A stretch of DNA of 64,000 nt from Thalassospira lucentensis (GCF_011806425.1 NZ_JAATOV010000002.1:248001-312000), one strand, 5' to 3'; shown: positions 34,027 through 44,037, counted from the stretch's first letter. The notes: generated by a model from the sequence alone, not told the origin. Made by a program: numbers and translations.

Positions 34027-34062
34027 TCGGTTTTCGATCACGCTGGCAGTTTTGCCAAATAA

Positions 34063-34101
34063 AAGAAGCCCTCGCCGTTCATTCGGCGGGGGCTTTTCTT
34101 T
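34063..34101 (+). terminator. Terminator of icd
   Basis: GAAGCCCTCGCCG pairs with CGGCGGGGGCTTTT around TTCATT, followed by CTTTT. Confidence 0.9.
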
Positions 34102-34125
34102 TGGGGATTATAACGACAGCGTACG

Positions 34126-34156
34126 AAAAAGCCCCGATCCGGATGGATCAGGGCTT
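34126..34156 (-). terminator. Terminator of the pirin gene
   Basis: AAGCCCCGATCC and GGATCAGGGCTT pair around GGAT. Read on the minus strand it ends in a T run (AAAAA on the plus strand at 34126-34130). Confidence 0.8.
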
Positions 34157-34195
34157 CGTCTTTAAAGGCATATCGTTAAGCAGTGCCGAAACGCT

Positions 34196-35059
34196 TTAGG
34201 ACGCCGCTTTGCGGACGAAATTACCGTTCTGGTAATCTTCAAAGGCCTGCATCAATTCTTGTTTGCTGCTCATGACGAATGGGCCATAGCGCACGACTTG
34301 CTCGTGGATCGGGCGTGCAGCAATTACCAGCATGCGACCACCATGTTCGCCACCTTCCAGGGTCACGCCATCGCCGTCCTGAAGGATCGCCAAGTGATGG
34401 GTCGGGACAGGCTTGTCGGCAACCACCGCATCGCCGATAAAGACATAGGCAACCGCCGTATGGCCCTTGGGCGTTGGGATGGTGACTTTGGCACCCGGTT
34501 CGAGTTTGACATCGACAAAGACCGGATCGGTCGAAATGCCGTTAATCGGGCCGGTTGCACCATGCATGGATCCCGCAAGAAGGCGCAATTGCGCGCCATC
34601 GACCGGCGAGATTTCCGGCAATTCATCCGGTTCCATATTCTGATAACGCGGATCAATCATCTTGTCCTTGGCGGGCAAGTTGATCCAAAGCTGAAAGCCC
34701 TGCAAAAGGCCGTCTTCTTGTTCGGGCGTTTCGGAATGTACAATGCCGCTTCCGGCCGTCATCCACTGCGCCCCGCCAGAACGCAGGATACCTTCGTTGC
34801 CCATGCTGTCTTGGTGGCGCATGGCACCTTCGACCATATAGGTCACGGTTTCAAAACCACGGTGGGGATGTTCGGGGAAGCCGGCGATATATTCATCGGC
34901 CTTATCGGTCGAAAGCGAATCAAGCATCAGGAACGGATCAAGCATATCAAGCTGTGGCGTTCCGATGGACCGACGAAGTGCGACACCCGCACCATCAGAT
35001 GTATCCATGGCGCGCAGAACTTTTTCGACGCCGCGCGGATTTTCAACAGAGTTAGACAT
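34196..35059 (-). CDS. Pirin family protein
   Basis: A 287-residue double beta-barrel protein of the cupin superfamily. The metal site of pirins is visible: HPHRGFETVTYMVEG (two His), then H and E in SGIVHSETP. The second barrel is intact (EHGGRMLVIAARPIHEQ). Some bacterial pirins are quercetinases or redox-linked regulators, but the role here cannot be told. The start at 35059 is fixed by AGGAGG 7-12 bases upstream; the frame is open to 35170 without a ribosome site. Both it and wrbA upstream on the same strand have their own terminators. Confidence 0.92.
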   Translation of the reverse strand: MSNSVENPRGVEKVLRAMDTSDGAGVALRRSIGTPQLDMLDPFLMLDSLSTDKADEYIAGFPEHPHRGFETVTYMVEGAMRHQDSMGNEGILRSGGAQWMTAGSGIVHSETPEQEDGLLQGFQLWINLPAKDKMIDPRYQNMEPDELPEISPVDGAQLRLLAGSMHGATGPINGISTDPVFVDVKLEPGAKVTIPTPKGHTAVAYVFIGDAVVADKPVPTHHLAILQDGDGVTLEGGEHGGRMLVIAARPIHEQVVRYGPFVMSSKQELMQAFEDYQNGNFVRKAAS

Positions 35060-35253
35060 TTTTATCCTCCTGATCATATCGGCAGTCGTGCCAGACAGAG
35101 CTTTATACCCATCACTGTCGCATAAAGCTGTCGCCAAACAAGACCCAATCAGGCATCTGATTGTTTCCATTTGACCAACAAAACGGGCGGAGCCAACGGA
35201 CGAAAGGCCCCTTTATGCCCGTTGTTGTTTCGCCCTAAACCCCAAAGCCAAAC

Positions 35254-35284
35254 AAAAAAGGCAGCCTTGATTAAGGCTGCCTTT
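35254..35284 (-). terminator. Terminator of wrbA
   Basis: AAAGGCAGCCTT and AAGGCTGCCTTT with a GATT loop. On the minus strand it is followed by a T run. Confidence 0.9.
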
Positions 35285-35314
35285 CGCGATTTAGGTCCAA
35301 ATCGAAGGTGTAAA

Positions 35315-35917
35315 TTACCCTGCGAGTTTGGCGGCCAGTTCGGCAACGTGTTTGCCCTGGAACTTGGCGATATCAAGCTCGTTTTCCGACGGGGTGCGTG
35401 ACCCGTCAGAACCGGCAAGCGTGCCCGCACCATAAGGTGAACCACCCGTGATCTGATCCATTTTGGTCAGGCCTTCGCAGCTATACGGGACACCGGCAAT
35501 GACCATGCCCAGATGCATCAAAGTCACATGGGTTGTCAAAATGGTGCTTTCCTGACCGCCATGCTGGGTGCCGGTCGAGGTAAAGACAGAACCGACCTTG
35601 TTGATCAGTTCGCCGTTGGCCCAAAGGCCACCGGTCTGATCAAGGAAGGTGCGCATTTGGCCTGGCATGTTGCCAAAGCGGGTCGGCACACCAAAGATGA
35701 TCGCATCGTATTTAGGCAGATCGGAAACTTCGGCCACGGGTGCAACCTGATCCATTTTCGCACCGGCTTCACGGGCGGCGTCCTCGGGCATGGTTTCAGG
35801 CACGCGTTTCACATCAACATGCGTTCCGGCAACGGCGCGCGCGCCGTCGGCCACAGCATTCGCCATGGTTTCCACATGTCCGTACATCGAATAATAAAGT
35901 ACGAGTACTTTTGCCAT
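35315..35917 (-). CDS. wrbA: NAD(P)H:quinone oxidoreductase WrbA
   Basis: A 200-residue flavodoxin-fold enzyme that reduces quinones by two electrons with FMN. It has the FMN-binding [12 protein letters not shown] near residues 8-19, the [19 protein letters not shown] loop typical of WrbA, and the TGTQHGGQE motif. Its length matches the family. The second of two adjacent ATGs (35917) is chosen because AAGGAGG lies five bases before it. It is monocistronic, with a terminator at 35254. It is likely a stress-type quinone detoxifier, but no EcfG-type promoter is visible before it. Confidence 0.95.
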   Translation of the reverse strand: MAKVLVLYYSMYGHVETMANAVADGARAVAGTHVDVKRVPETMPEDAAREAGAKMDQVAPVAEVSDLPKYDAIIFGVPTRFGNMPGQMRTFLDQTGGLWANGELINKVGSVFTSTGTQHGGQESTILTTHVTLMHLGMVIAGVPYSCEGLTKMDQITGGSPYGAGTLAGSDGSRTPSENELDIAKFQGKHVAELAAKLAG

Positions 35918-36045
35918 CATTACCTCCTTGGTTGACGCCCCCATCGACCAATGTTCGTGTATGAACACAGATTGGGAACACCGAAGTTAGAAACTCTATA
36001 GGTCCCATAACGCATCAGACCGCGTTATGTTTCATCGCCCCGCCA

Positions 36046-37125
36046 TTAGGCTGCGGGATTTTCGGCCAAATATTGCACAACCTGATCAGGGAAATCGGTG
36101 AAGACGCCATCAATCCCGGCATCATCAAAAATCGCCTTAAGCGCGATATTCATATCCCCAGCCCATTTCGGCAATTTATCCGCACGCAAGGTATAGGGAT
36201 GCACGGTAAGCTGTGCACGCTGGGCGGCGATCAGGGTTGGTGTCATCACCGCGGTTCCCTTTTCGCTTAGACCTGAAATCACTTGGGGCAACCACGGGCC
36301 GATGCCATCCACAACCTTGGCCATTTCCAAAATGCCGTCATCGGATTTTAGATAATCGTAGTCCGTACCTTCTGGCGCGCCCCAGCTGTTTTCGCCGATC
36401 AGCTGCACCATTTTGCCCTGATAGTTTAATTCGTTGCGGATCCGCTTGGTTTCGGCCCAGTCAAACGATTGCAGGTAGGCATTTGAAGACGGATTGTTGT
36501 AGCCCCATTCTTCCAAAACCGAGACGACTGCTTTGGCGATGTCTTGACCCTCGGCGTGGTGGAAGGCCGGGTTTTTGATTTCTGGATAAATCCCGACTTT
36601 TCGGATCGACGATTTATTCAGCCCCTGGATCATCTTGATTTCTTCTTCAAGGGTCGGGATTTTGAAAATGCCAAATTCCTTCGGGAAGCGTTGTACAAAC
36701 ACTTGCTTGCCGGTATCGGCCTTAAAGCGTTCAGTGACATTTAAGGTTTTGAGTTCTTCAAGGGTGAAATCAATCGCGTAATAGCGCCCGTCTTCGCGTT
36801 TGCGGTCGGGGAATTTGGTCGCGACATCGGTGGTGGTATCAACATGAATGTCATGCAAGATCACCGGCACGCCATCCTTTGACAGGACCACATCCTGTTC
36901 AATGTAATCAGCACCCATCCCATAGGCCAACGCAACAGCAGGCAACGTATGTTCCGGTAGATATCCCGACGCACCACGATGGGCGATCACGACTTTTTCC
37001 TGGGTGATGTCCTGTGCGGCGGCGGTGCCAATCCCTAACCCGGCTGCGTTCAACGCCATAACCGAACCTGCAACCGACAAACCGACACCAAACAGTGCCG
37101 CGCGGATCGTCTTTTTTATCAGCAT
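36046..37125 (-). CDS. glpQ: Periplasmic glycerophosphodiester phosphodiesterase
   Basis: GlpQ hydrolyses glycerophosphodiesters to sn-glycerol-3-phosphate and an alcohol in the periplasm. The 359-residue protein has a signal peptide (ending near GTAAAQ, residue 38), the catalytic HRG (H49-R50) with E76, D78 and H91 (YIEQDVV and HDIHV), and the GlpQ-type C-terminal half with Trp/Gly-rich stretches. The start at 37125 is fixed by AAGGAA 8 bases upstream. It would feed the Ugp-type importer at 23.8-28.1 kb, though the two are about 8 kb apart and not in one operon. Confidence 0.94.
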   Translation of the reverse strand: MLIKKTIRAALFGVGLSVAGSVMALNAAGLGIGTAAAQDITQEKVVIAHRGASGYLPEHTLPAVALAYGMGADYIEQDVVLSKDGVPVILHDIHVDTTTDVATKFPDRKREDGRYYAIDFTLEELKTLNVTERFKADTGKQVFVQRFPKEFGIFKIPTLEEEIKMIQGLNKSSIRKVGIYPEIKNPAFHHAEGQDIAKAVVSVLEEWGYNNPSSNAYLQSFDWAETKRIRNELNYQGKMVQLIGENSWGAPEGTDYDYLKSDDGILEMAKVVDGIGPWLPQVISGLSEKGTAVMTPTLIAAQRAQLTVHPYTLRADKLPKWAGDMNIALKAIFDDAGIDGVFTDFPDQVVQYLAENPAA

Positions 37126-37392
37126 CCCAAATTCCTTAATTCCATGTGCCACCGGCATATTTTTATAGCGGTGTTTTCTGGACTATAGGCCGAGCCTCAT
37201 GACAGACAAACGCGCCATTACGCCGTTTTTATGTTCTTCATGAAACGGTTACATGGAGATCACAACGTTTGGTGCACCTTTGAGTTCCTTTGGCAGGTGA
37301 CAAACAGGAAAATTGACGCGGAACTAGAAAAGCGGCCCGCCAGTCCCAATTTCATAACTCATGACGTTTGACATCATTTTGGCGGCGGTTTT

Positions 37393-40300
37393 GTGTTCCC
37401 ATTCAAATACAGTTTCTCACAAAAAGAACTAAAGCTGCTTTCGGTGCTGATTGCCTTTATCGGCATTAGCCTGACCGCCGTGGAAGCATGGTATCTGCGG
37501 CAAAATAATATGGCCTATATTCAGGCATCCGTTGATGACGCATCCGCCAAGGCGACGGCGGCGATCAGGGAACGGTTTAGTCTGTATCAATATGGTCTGC
37601 GCAGCACCAAGGGCGTCATTCTGGCGACTGGCGAAAACAGCATAAGCCGCCGCCAATTTGTGCAATATAGCCAAGTGCGCGATATCGATACGGAATTCCC
37701 CGGTGCGCGCGGATTTGGCTTTATCCGTCGGGTTGATGTCAGCGACGAGGCTGCATTTTTGGAACGTGCGCGTGAAGACGGCGCACCGTCCTTTACCATC
37801 CGCCAACTGACCCCCAATAACCAAGAACGCTATATCATTCAGTATATCGAGCCCGCTGGCCGCAACCGACAAGCCATCGGTCTTGATATCGGATCAGAAA
37901 CCAACCGACGCAAAGCCGCCGACGATGCCATGCGCACAGGAACGGTTCAACTGACCGGGCCGATTACCCTTGTGCAGGCAACAGGCAACCCCAAACAGTC
38001 GTTTTTGATCCTGACCCCGATCTATCGTCCGCATATGCTGCTTCAAACCCAAGCGCAGCGGGTTGCCGCCGCGTTTGGCTGGAGCTATGCGCCCCTTCTG
38101 ATGGAAGAGGTTCTTGCCGATCTAGATTTTTATGACGGGTCTTTTGTGCTGGAACTGATCGACGTCACCGAACCCGACAATCCCGTTTCGTTTTTCAAAA
38201 ACCTTCCGACAGAAAATCTTGAGCAATCGGACTTTAACAGCGTTGATAACATCACCCTTTTTGGCCGCACATGGTCGGTGCATTTCACCGCCACACCAGA
38301 ATTCATCAATCGACTGAACCTATTGCCCCATGAAACTGTCCTTGCCGTGGGATCAGCGGCCAGTGTGGGGCTTGCGCTTTTGTTCGCTGCATTTATGTCC
38401 AGTCGCCTTCAAAAACGCCGTGCGATGGAAAACCGCGCTGCTTTGGCCTCGATTGTTGAAAACTCGTTTGATGCGATTATTGGCCGCGACTTAGATGGCG
38501 TTATTACAAGCTGGAACCCCGGTGCAACGGCGCTATTTGGCTATAGCGAGGAAGAAGCACTAGGCCAGCCGTTTAAAACGCTTCTGGTGCCCGACACGTT
38601 GCAAGAAGAAGAAGCCGCGATTTCGCGACGTTTGTCACGTGGTTCTCCGACGAAGAACTTTGAAACGCAGCGCCGCTGTAAGGATGGGACGATTATTGAT
38701 GTCTCGGTGACCGCATCACCGATCAAATCAGATACCGGGCAGATCATTGGATCGTCCAAAACAATGCGTGATTATACGGCCCAAAACGAAGCCCGCCGCC
38801 GCATCAGCGAGATGAATACGCATCTTGAAACTTTGATTGCGCAACGCACGGCCGAGCTTACCGAAGTCAATTCGTTGCTGATGAATATTTTGCGGTCTGC
38901 GTCGGACGTTGCCATCATCGCCACAGATGAAAACGGTGTGATTACGGTTTTCAACACCGGGGCAGAGCATCTGTTTGGCTACTCCCAAGACGAAGCTGTC
39001 GATCACATCAATCTTTTGCAGCTGTTCATGCCATCTGAATTGAATGCCTATGCATCCCAACTTTCCCAACAGGTTGGCGAACAGGTTCCAAATCAACAGG
39101 CCCTGTTTTACAAACCCCTTATGGGGCATGCGACCACGAAGGATTGGACACATATCCGAAAGGACGCCTCAGAATTCAATGCGTCGGCGGTGATTTCCAA
39201 AATTCAAAATGACGATGGTACCCACGGGGGATTCTTGTGTGTGTCGATTGATGTGACATCGCAATACAAATTCCGCCGCCAACTGGAATCTGTGCGTAAC
39301 CAGCTTGAAATGGCCGCCCAAGTGGCGGAAATGGGGGTTTGGTCCTGGGATATAGAGACCAACAAGCTTCATTGGAACGAACATATGTTCGAAATCTATG
39401 GTTACCCGGCATCGATGAAAGAACGGGAAACCACATTTGAAGATTGGCGTTCCAGACTGGACCCGGACGAAGTTGAAGGTGTTCAACAGCGCCTGATGTC
39501 GATGGTTGATGGACATGGCGATTTTGACATCAACTTCCACATTTTCACACCCGCGGGCGAACGACGGGTGATCCAGACCGGTGCCGAAGTCGAACGCACC
39601 GAAAATGGTCGGGCTATTCGCGTGACCGGCTTTAACCGCGACATTACCGACCAAATCCAACGTGAAGAAATACTGCAACAGGCCAAGGAAAGTGCGGATC
39701 GCGCCAATCGCGCGAAGTCAAACTTCCTTGCCAATATGAGCCACGAAATCCGCACCCCGATGAATGCCATCCTTGGCATGTTGCAATTAACCCAGCAGAC
39801 AGAGCTGACCGAAACCCAGAACGACTTTCTGATCAAAGCCCAAAGTTCGGCCAAGGCGCTGCTTCGGATCCTGAATGACATTCTGGATTATTCAAAAATC
39901 GAGGCCGGGAAACTTGAACTCGACATGCATGAGTTCAACCTGATCGAACTGCTCGATGAGTTGGGGAACGTCCTTTATGGCAATGATCATAATGACGGCA
40001 TTGATCTGTTTTTCGATATCGGCCCCGACCTTCCAACATCAGTCATTAGCGACAGTCTGAAACTGCAACAGGTTTTGACCAACCTTGCGGGCAACGCGTT
40101 GAAATTCACATCAAGCGGCTATGTCTGCATTTCCGTTCGTTGCGTGGACACACAAAGTGACGCGCCAAAACGCATCCGTTTTGCGATTGAAGATACCGGC
40201 ATTGGGATTTCGGACGAACAATTATCCCGCCTGTTTACCGGCTTTACACAGGCAGAAGCCTCTACCACGCGTCAATTTGGTGGCACCGGCCTTGGATTGG

Positions 40301-41280
40301 CGATCAGTGACAGCATCATTGCCGAGCTTGGCGGGAAGATTGATGTGAAAAGCACGCTTGGTCAGGGCAGCGTTTTCTCGTTCGAGCTTGATTTCGACCT
40401 GCCGCCGGGATCAAAAAAGACGTCGCCAATCGCGGCTCATAGCGCGCAAAACAAGCGAGTATATCTTTTGGCATCAACAGCGCGGTCCACGTCCGTTCAC
40501 CAAACGTCATTGCAAAACATGGGCTATGACGCCGTATGTGCCGCCTCATCCGATGAATTGATTGCCGCACTTTCCACTGGCCCCGGTCATGACAGCGGAA
40601 TGCGTTCATCGGCAACGGTTGTCATTGATGAATACGGGCTTTCTGATGACGACATACACAAGCTTGCCGATACCCTGTCATCGATGGATGCCGACCAGAC
40701 CAAGATTGTTTCGCTGTCGCGCCGCCAAAGCAAGCTGGCCCAAACCGCGGCAAACTTAAACCTGCGCAGCCTGCATAAACCTTTCGTTCCGCAAAAACTT
40801 AAATCCGCACTGGAAGGCGAAACCAATATCCAAAACACGATTGACGATACCGGCCCGACGTCAAAATCCACCCGGCTGGAAGGCATGAATATATTGGTGG
40901 TCGAGGATAATCTGCTTAATCGCGAAGTGGCAAAAGGCTTGCTGCAAAACGAAAGTGCAAAAGTCGACTTTGCCGTAAATGGCCTTGAGGGGATTGAAAA
41001 AGCCCTCGCCCCGGACCGGCATTATGATTTCGTGGTTATGGACGTTCAGATGCCCGGCATGGACGGCATCCAGGCAACCCGTGAAATCCGCAAATTCAAA
41101 ACAAAGTCGGAATTACCAATCGTTGCGATGACCGCCAATGCATCCCACGCCGACCGGGATGAATGTCTGGCGGCGGGGATGAATGCGCATTTGGGAAAAC
41201 CGATCAATATCGATGAATTCGTTGCCCTTTTGGTCAAGACGGGCGCGCAGACGCGAACGGAAAATCGGCCTAGCGATTAA
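37393..41280 (+). CDS. Hybrid sensor histidine kinase, CHASE-PAS3-HK-REC
   Basis: This 1295-residue membrane kinase has TM1 (14-34), a periplasmic CHASE domain (about 55-300; LYQYGLRSTKGVI, ARGFGFIRRV, YIEPAGRNRQAIGLD), TM2 (about 312-335) and PAS domains near 350-465, 495-620 and 640-760. The kinase core follows, with phosphoacceptor H784 in NMSHEIRTPM and HATPase boxes N (NLAGNALKF), G1 (DTGIGI) and G2 (GTGLGLAIS). Next come a degenerate receiver (about 1015-1130) that lacks the N-terminal acidic pair, and a full receiver with D1217 (VVMDVQMPGMDG). It starts with GTG and a poor ribosome site. No response regulator adjoins it. The signal is unknown; CHASE suggests a small extracellular ligand. 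Confidence 0.92.
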   Translation: MFPFKYSFSQKELKLLSVLIAFIGISLTAVEAWYLRQNNMAYIQASVDDASAKATAAIRERFSLYQYGLRSTKGVILATGENSISRRQFVQYSQVRDIDTEFPGARGFGFIRRVDVSDEAAFLERAREDGAPSFTIRQLTPNNQERYIIQYIEPAGRNRQAIGLDIGSETNRRKAADDAMRTGTVQLTGPITLVQATGNPKQSFLILTPIYRPHMLLQTQAQRVAAAFGWSYAPLLMEEVLADLDFYDGSFVLELIDVTEPDNPVSFFKNLPTENLEQSDFNSVDNITLFGRTWSVHFTATPEFINRLNLLPHETVLAVGSAASVGLALLFAAFMSSRLQKRRAMENRAALASIVENSFDAIIGRDLDGVITSWNPGATALFGYSEEEALGQPFKTLLVPDTLQEEEAAISRRLSRGSPTKNFETQRRCKDGTIIDVSVTASPIKSDTGQIIGSSKTMRDYTAQNEARRRISEMNTHLETLIAQRTAELTEVNSLLMNILRSASDVAIIATDENGVITVFNTGAEHLFGYSQDEAVDHINLLQLFMPSELNAYASQLSQQVGEQVPNQQALFYKPLMGHATTKDWTHIRKDASEFNASAVISKIQNDDGTHGGFLCVSIDVTSQYKFRRQLESVRNQLEMAAQVAEMGVWSWDIETNKLHWNEHMFEIYGYPASMKERETTFEDWRSRLDPDEVEGVQQRLMSMVDGHGDFDINFHIFTPAGERRVIQTGAEVERTENGRAIRVTGFNRDITDQIQREEILQQAKESADRANRAKSNFLANMSHEIRTPMNAILGMLQLTQQTELTETQNDFLIKAQSSAKALLRILNDILDYSKIEAGKLELDMHEFNLIELLDELGNVLYGNDHNDGIDLFFDIGPDLPTSVISDSLKLQQVLTNLAGNALKFTSSGYVCISVRCVDTQSDAPKRIRFAIEDTGIGISDEQLSRLFTGFTQAEASTTRQFGGTGLGLAISDSIIAELGGKIDVKSTLGQGSVFSFELDFDLPPGSKKTSPIAAHSAQNKRVYLLASTARSTSVHQTSLQNMGYDAVCAASSDELIAALSTGPGHDSGMRSSATVVIDEYGLSDDDIHKLADTLSSMDADQTKIVSLSRRQSKLAQTAANLNLRSLHKPFVPQKLKSALEGETNIQNTIDDTGPTSKSTRLEGMNILVVEDNLLNREVAKGLLQNESAKVDFAVNGLEGIEKALAPDRHYDFVVMDVQMPGMDGIQATREIRKFKTKSELPIVAMTANASHADRDECLAAGMNAHLGKPINIDEFVALLVKTGAQTRTENRPSD

Positions 41281-42457
41281 GTTCGACGGTCATGCGATCC
41301 AGCCCATCAAGGGTTAACGGGAACATCCGCCCGCCCATCAATTGATGCATGATTTGGATGGATTGGTGATGACGCCACCAATTTTCAGCCTGCGGATTGA
41401 TCCATGCGGCATGTTCGAAATGATCGAGCAACCTTTGCATCCACACCGCACCGGCTTCGGCATTCCAATATTCCACCGCCCCACCGGGATAGGTGATTTC
41501 ATAGGGGCTCATGGTGGCATCGCCGACAATCACCAATTTATAATCCGCACCATAAGTATTGATCACATCCCACGTTGAAACCTGATCAGATCGGCGGCGC
41601 GCATTATCCTTCCACAAACCTTCATAGGGGCAATTGTGGAAGTAATAATATTCCAGATGCTTGAATTCGGTTTTGACCGCGGAAAACAATTCTTCGCAGA
41701 CCCGAATATGGTCATCCATCGATCCGCCAATATCAAACAGCATCAGGACCTTGACCGCGTTATGGCGTTCCGGGCGCATTTGCACATCAAGCCAGCCGTG
41801 GCGCGCGGTTGATGTGATGGTGCCGGGTAAATCAAGCTCATCGGCGGCCCCGGTGCGCGCCCATTTGCGCAATCGACGAAGCGCCACCTTGATATTGCGG
41901 GTGCCGATTTCGATACTGTCATCCAGGTTCTTAAATTCGCGCTTGTCCCAAACCTTTACCGCCCGGCGATGACGCGATTTATCTTGCCCGATACGAACCC
42001 CTTCGGGGTTATAGCCATAAGCCCCAAACGGCGATGTTCCGGCCGTGCCGATCCATTTATTGCCCCCTTGGTGACGGCCTTTTTGCTCTTCCAGCCGTTG
42101 CTTTAACGTCTCCATCAGCTTGTCCCAGCCGCCAAGGCCCTCGATCTCGGCCTTTTCTGCGTCGGTCAGGAATTTTTCGGCCAGTTTGCGCAGCCATTCT
42201 TCGGGGATGTCGGCCTCGGCGACTTCGTCCATGCCCTCGGCCAGATCAATCACGCCTTTAAAATGCGCAGAAAAGACGCGGTCGAACTTATCAAGGTTAC
42301 GCTCGTCCTTCACCAGACTTGCGCGCGCCAGATAATAGAAATCCTCAACCGAATAGCCCGCCAAGCCCTTTTCGACGGCCTCAAGCAATGTCAGGTATTC
42401 CCGTAACGAGACCGGAACGCGGTTTTCTTTCAGCTTATAGAAAAAGCCGGTGAACAT
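41270..42457 (-). CDS. VWA domain protein (CoxE/YehP-like), MoxR partner
   Basis: A 395-residue cytoplasmic protein with an N-terminal helical part (FTGFFYKLKENRVPVSLREY), a Gly/Asn-rich linker (125-160), and a von Willebrand A domain whose MIDAS reads DIGGSMD (D242, S246, D248), a variation of DxSxS. Proteins of this type work with MoxR AAA ATPases as a chaperone-like pair, often in maturing or inserting metal cofactors. The MoxR gene lies 730 bases upstream on the same strand, but a gene on the opposite strand sits between. Its last 11 bases overlap the end of the sensor kinase gene. ATG 42457 is the first good start; a GTG precedes it. Confidence 0.88.
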   Translation of the reverse strand: MFTGFFYKLKENRVPVSLREYLTLLEAVEKGLAGYSVEDFYYLARASLVKDERNLDKFDRVFSAHFKGVIDLAEGMDEVAEADIPEEWLRKLAEKFLTDAEKAEIEGLGGWDKLMETLKQRLEEQKGRHQGGNKWIGTAGTSPFGAYGYNPEGVRIGQDKSRHRRAVKVWDKREFKNLDDSIEIGTRNIKVALRRLRKWARTGAADELDLPGTITSTARHGWLDVQMRPERHNAVKVLMLFDIGGSMDDHIRVCEELFSAVKTEFKHLEYYYFHNCPYEGLWKDNARRRSDQVSTWDVINTYGADYKLVIVGDATMSPYEITYPGGAVEYWNAEAGAVWMQRLLDHFEHAAWINPQAENWWRHHQSIQIMHQLMGGRMFPLTLDGLDRMTVELNR

Positions 42458-42633
42458 CACACGCCCCCGCTATTGGCAATGTAAAGGTTTTCAGAAAAAA
42501 CCATCGTGTTTTGTTCCCTAACCTTGCGCAAACCGGCACTAGACAGCGTTGGTGCATTCGGGCAATGTCCGCCAAAATTTGACCACGCCCAAATAAGGGC
42601 ATCATAAAAAACAAACCACAGAGCCAGAACAAG

Positions 42634-43155
42634 ATGCCCGAAATTATCTATGCCTTTGTCAGCGTTGCTGTCATTGCCCGACTGGTCACCGTTGCCGTTT
42701 CCAAACGCAATGAAGCACGATTGCGTACGGCTGGTGCGGTGGAACATGACAGCCAAACCACCAAAATCCTGACGATTGCCCATATTCTGTTTTACATTGC
42801 CTGCATCGGCGAAGGGTTCTATCGCGCGGCCCCGGCAAGCATGGTGACCTATATCGGAATGGCGATTTGGGCGGCGTCGATTTTGGTCCTGATTGGCGTG
42901 ATCGCGACCTTGCGCGAACTCTGGACAGTCAAACTGTTCATTTCGCCGCATCACGAAGTCCGCACCAGCATTCTTTATAAAATTTGCAAGCATCCAAACT
43001 ACTTCCTGAACATCCTGCCCGAACTTGTCGGGTTTGCCATCGCCCTTCAGGCATGGGGCACGCTGATCATTGGCCTGCCGATTTACGGCTTTATCCTGTG
43101 GCGTCGCATCCGGGCCGAGGAAATCGCCATGAGGGCAACCTTCCCGACCTATTAA
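42634..43155 (+). CDS. Isoprenylcysteine carboxyl methyltransferase family membrane protein (YpbQ-like)
   Basis: A 173-residue protein with four or five membrane segments. It carries the ICMT-family motifs: RELWTVKLFI, then KHPNYFLNILPEL, and RIRAEEIAMR near the end. Bacterial members methylate or bind small lipophilic substrates; the substrate is not known. Unlike its neighbours it is on the plus strand and lies between the VWA and MoxR genes, splitting what is normally an operon. The ribosome site is weak (CAGAACAAG), and no terminator follows before the converging MoxR gene. Confidence 0.75.
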   Translation: MPEIIYAFVSVAVIARLVTVAVSKRNEARLRTAGAVEHDSQTTKILTIAHILFYIACIGEGFYRAAPASMVTYIGMAIWAASILVLIGVIATLRELWTVKLFISPHHEVRTSILYKICKHPNYFLNILPELVGFAIALQAWGTLIIGLPIYGFILWRRIRAEEIAMRATFPTY

Positions 43156-43188
43156 GGCCGCGTCACCGGACTTCACTCGGGGCTTTAC

Positions 43189-44037
43189 TTAGCGCCCTTC
43201 GCGCCGGGCCATGAAGGCAAGGCGTTCAAACAGATGGACGTCTTGCTCGTTCTTGAGTAACGCGCCATGCATCGGCGGGACCGCGGTTTTGCTGTCCTTG
43301 GCGCGCAGGGCTTCGGGTGGCAAGTCTTCGGCCATCAGCAATTTCAACCAATCAAGCAATTCCGATGTTGAGGGTTTCTTTTTCAAACCCGACACATCAC
43401 GCATGTCGTAAAACAGGTTAAGGGCCTCTGCCACCAGGCGTTTTTGGATGCCGGGATAATGCACCTCAATGATCTGGTTCATCGTGTCGGCATCGGGGAA
43501 GCGGATATAGTGGAAGAAACAGCGGCGCAGGAATGCGTCGGGCAGTTCTTTTTCATTATTAGACGTGATGATGACAATCGGGCGGTTGGTCGCCTTGATG
43601 GTTTCTTGGGTCTCGTAGACAAAGAACTCCATCCGGTCGAGTTCTTGCAGCAAATCATTGGGAAATTCGATATCGGCCTTATCGATTTCATCAATCAAAA
43701 GAACCGGCGCCTCGCCATCGGATTCAAATGCTTCCCACAGTTTGCCCTTTACGATGTAATTGGCAATGTTGTGCACGCGTTCATCGCCCAACTGGCTATC
43801 GCGCAGGCGCGACACCGCGTCATATTCATAAAGTCCCTGCTGGGCGCGGGTGGTGGATTTGATCGACCAGGTGATCAGCTTTTTGCCGAGCGACTTTGCA
43901 ATTTCCTCGGCCAAAACCGTTTTGCCGGTGCCCGGTTCACCCTTAACCAAAAGCGGTCTTTGCAACGTGATGGCGGCATTCACCGCCACCATCAAATCGT
44001 CTGTCGCGACGTAATTTTCCGTACCCTGAAACTTCAT
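43189..44037 (-). CDS. MoxR family AAA+ ATPase
   Basis: A 282-residue AAA ATPase. Walker A is GEPGTGKT (33-40), Walker B VLLIDEIDKAD (about 112-122), and sensor I is the ITSNNEKELPDAFLRRC stretch. Length and the C-terminal PPMHGALLKNEQDVHLF agree with the MoxR clade paired with CoxE-like VWA proteins. It presumably works with the protein at 41270-42457. It is the first gene of this split pair. The start at 44037 has TAGAGGTTG... without a clear site, so a slightly different start is possible; GCAGGGC lies 5-12 bases upstream. Confidence 0.92.
   Translation of the reverse strand: MKFQGTENYVATDDLMVAVNAAITLQRPLLVKGEPGTGKTVLAEEIAKSLGKKLITWSIKSTTRAQQGLYEYDAVSRLRDSQLGDERVHNIANYIVKGKLWEAFESDGEAPVLLIDEIDKADIEFPNDLLQELDRMEFFVYETQETIKATNRPIVIITSNNEKELPDAFLRRCFFHYIRFPDADTMNQIIEVHYPGIQKRLVAEALNLFYDMRDVSGLKKKPSTSELLDWLKLLMAEDLPPEALRAKDSKTAVPPMHGALLKNEQDVHLFERLAFMARREGR

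Noticed and set aside
32665-34041. Long minus-strand frame (458 codons) opposite icd
   Set aside because: It is a shadow of the strongly codon-biased icd gene.
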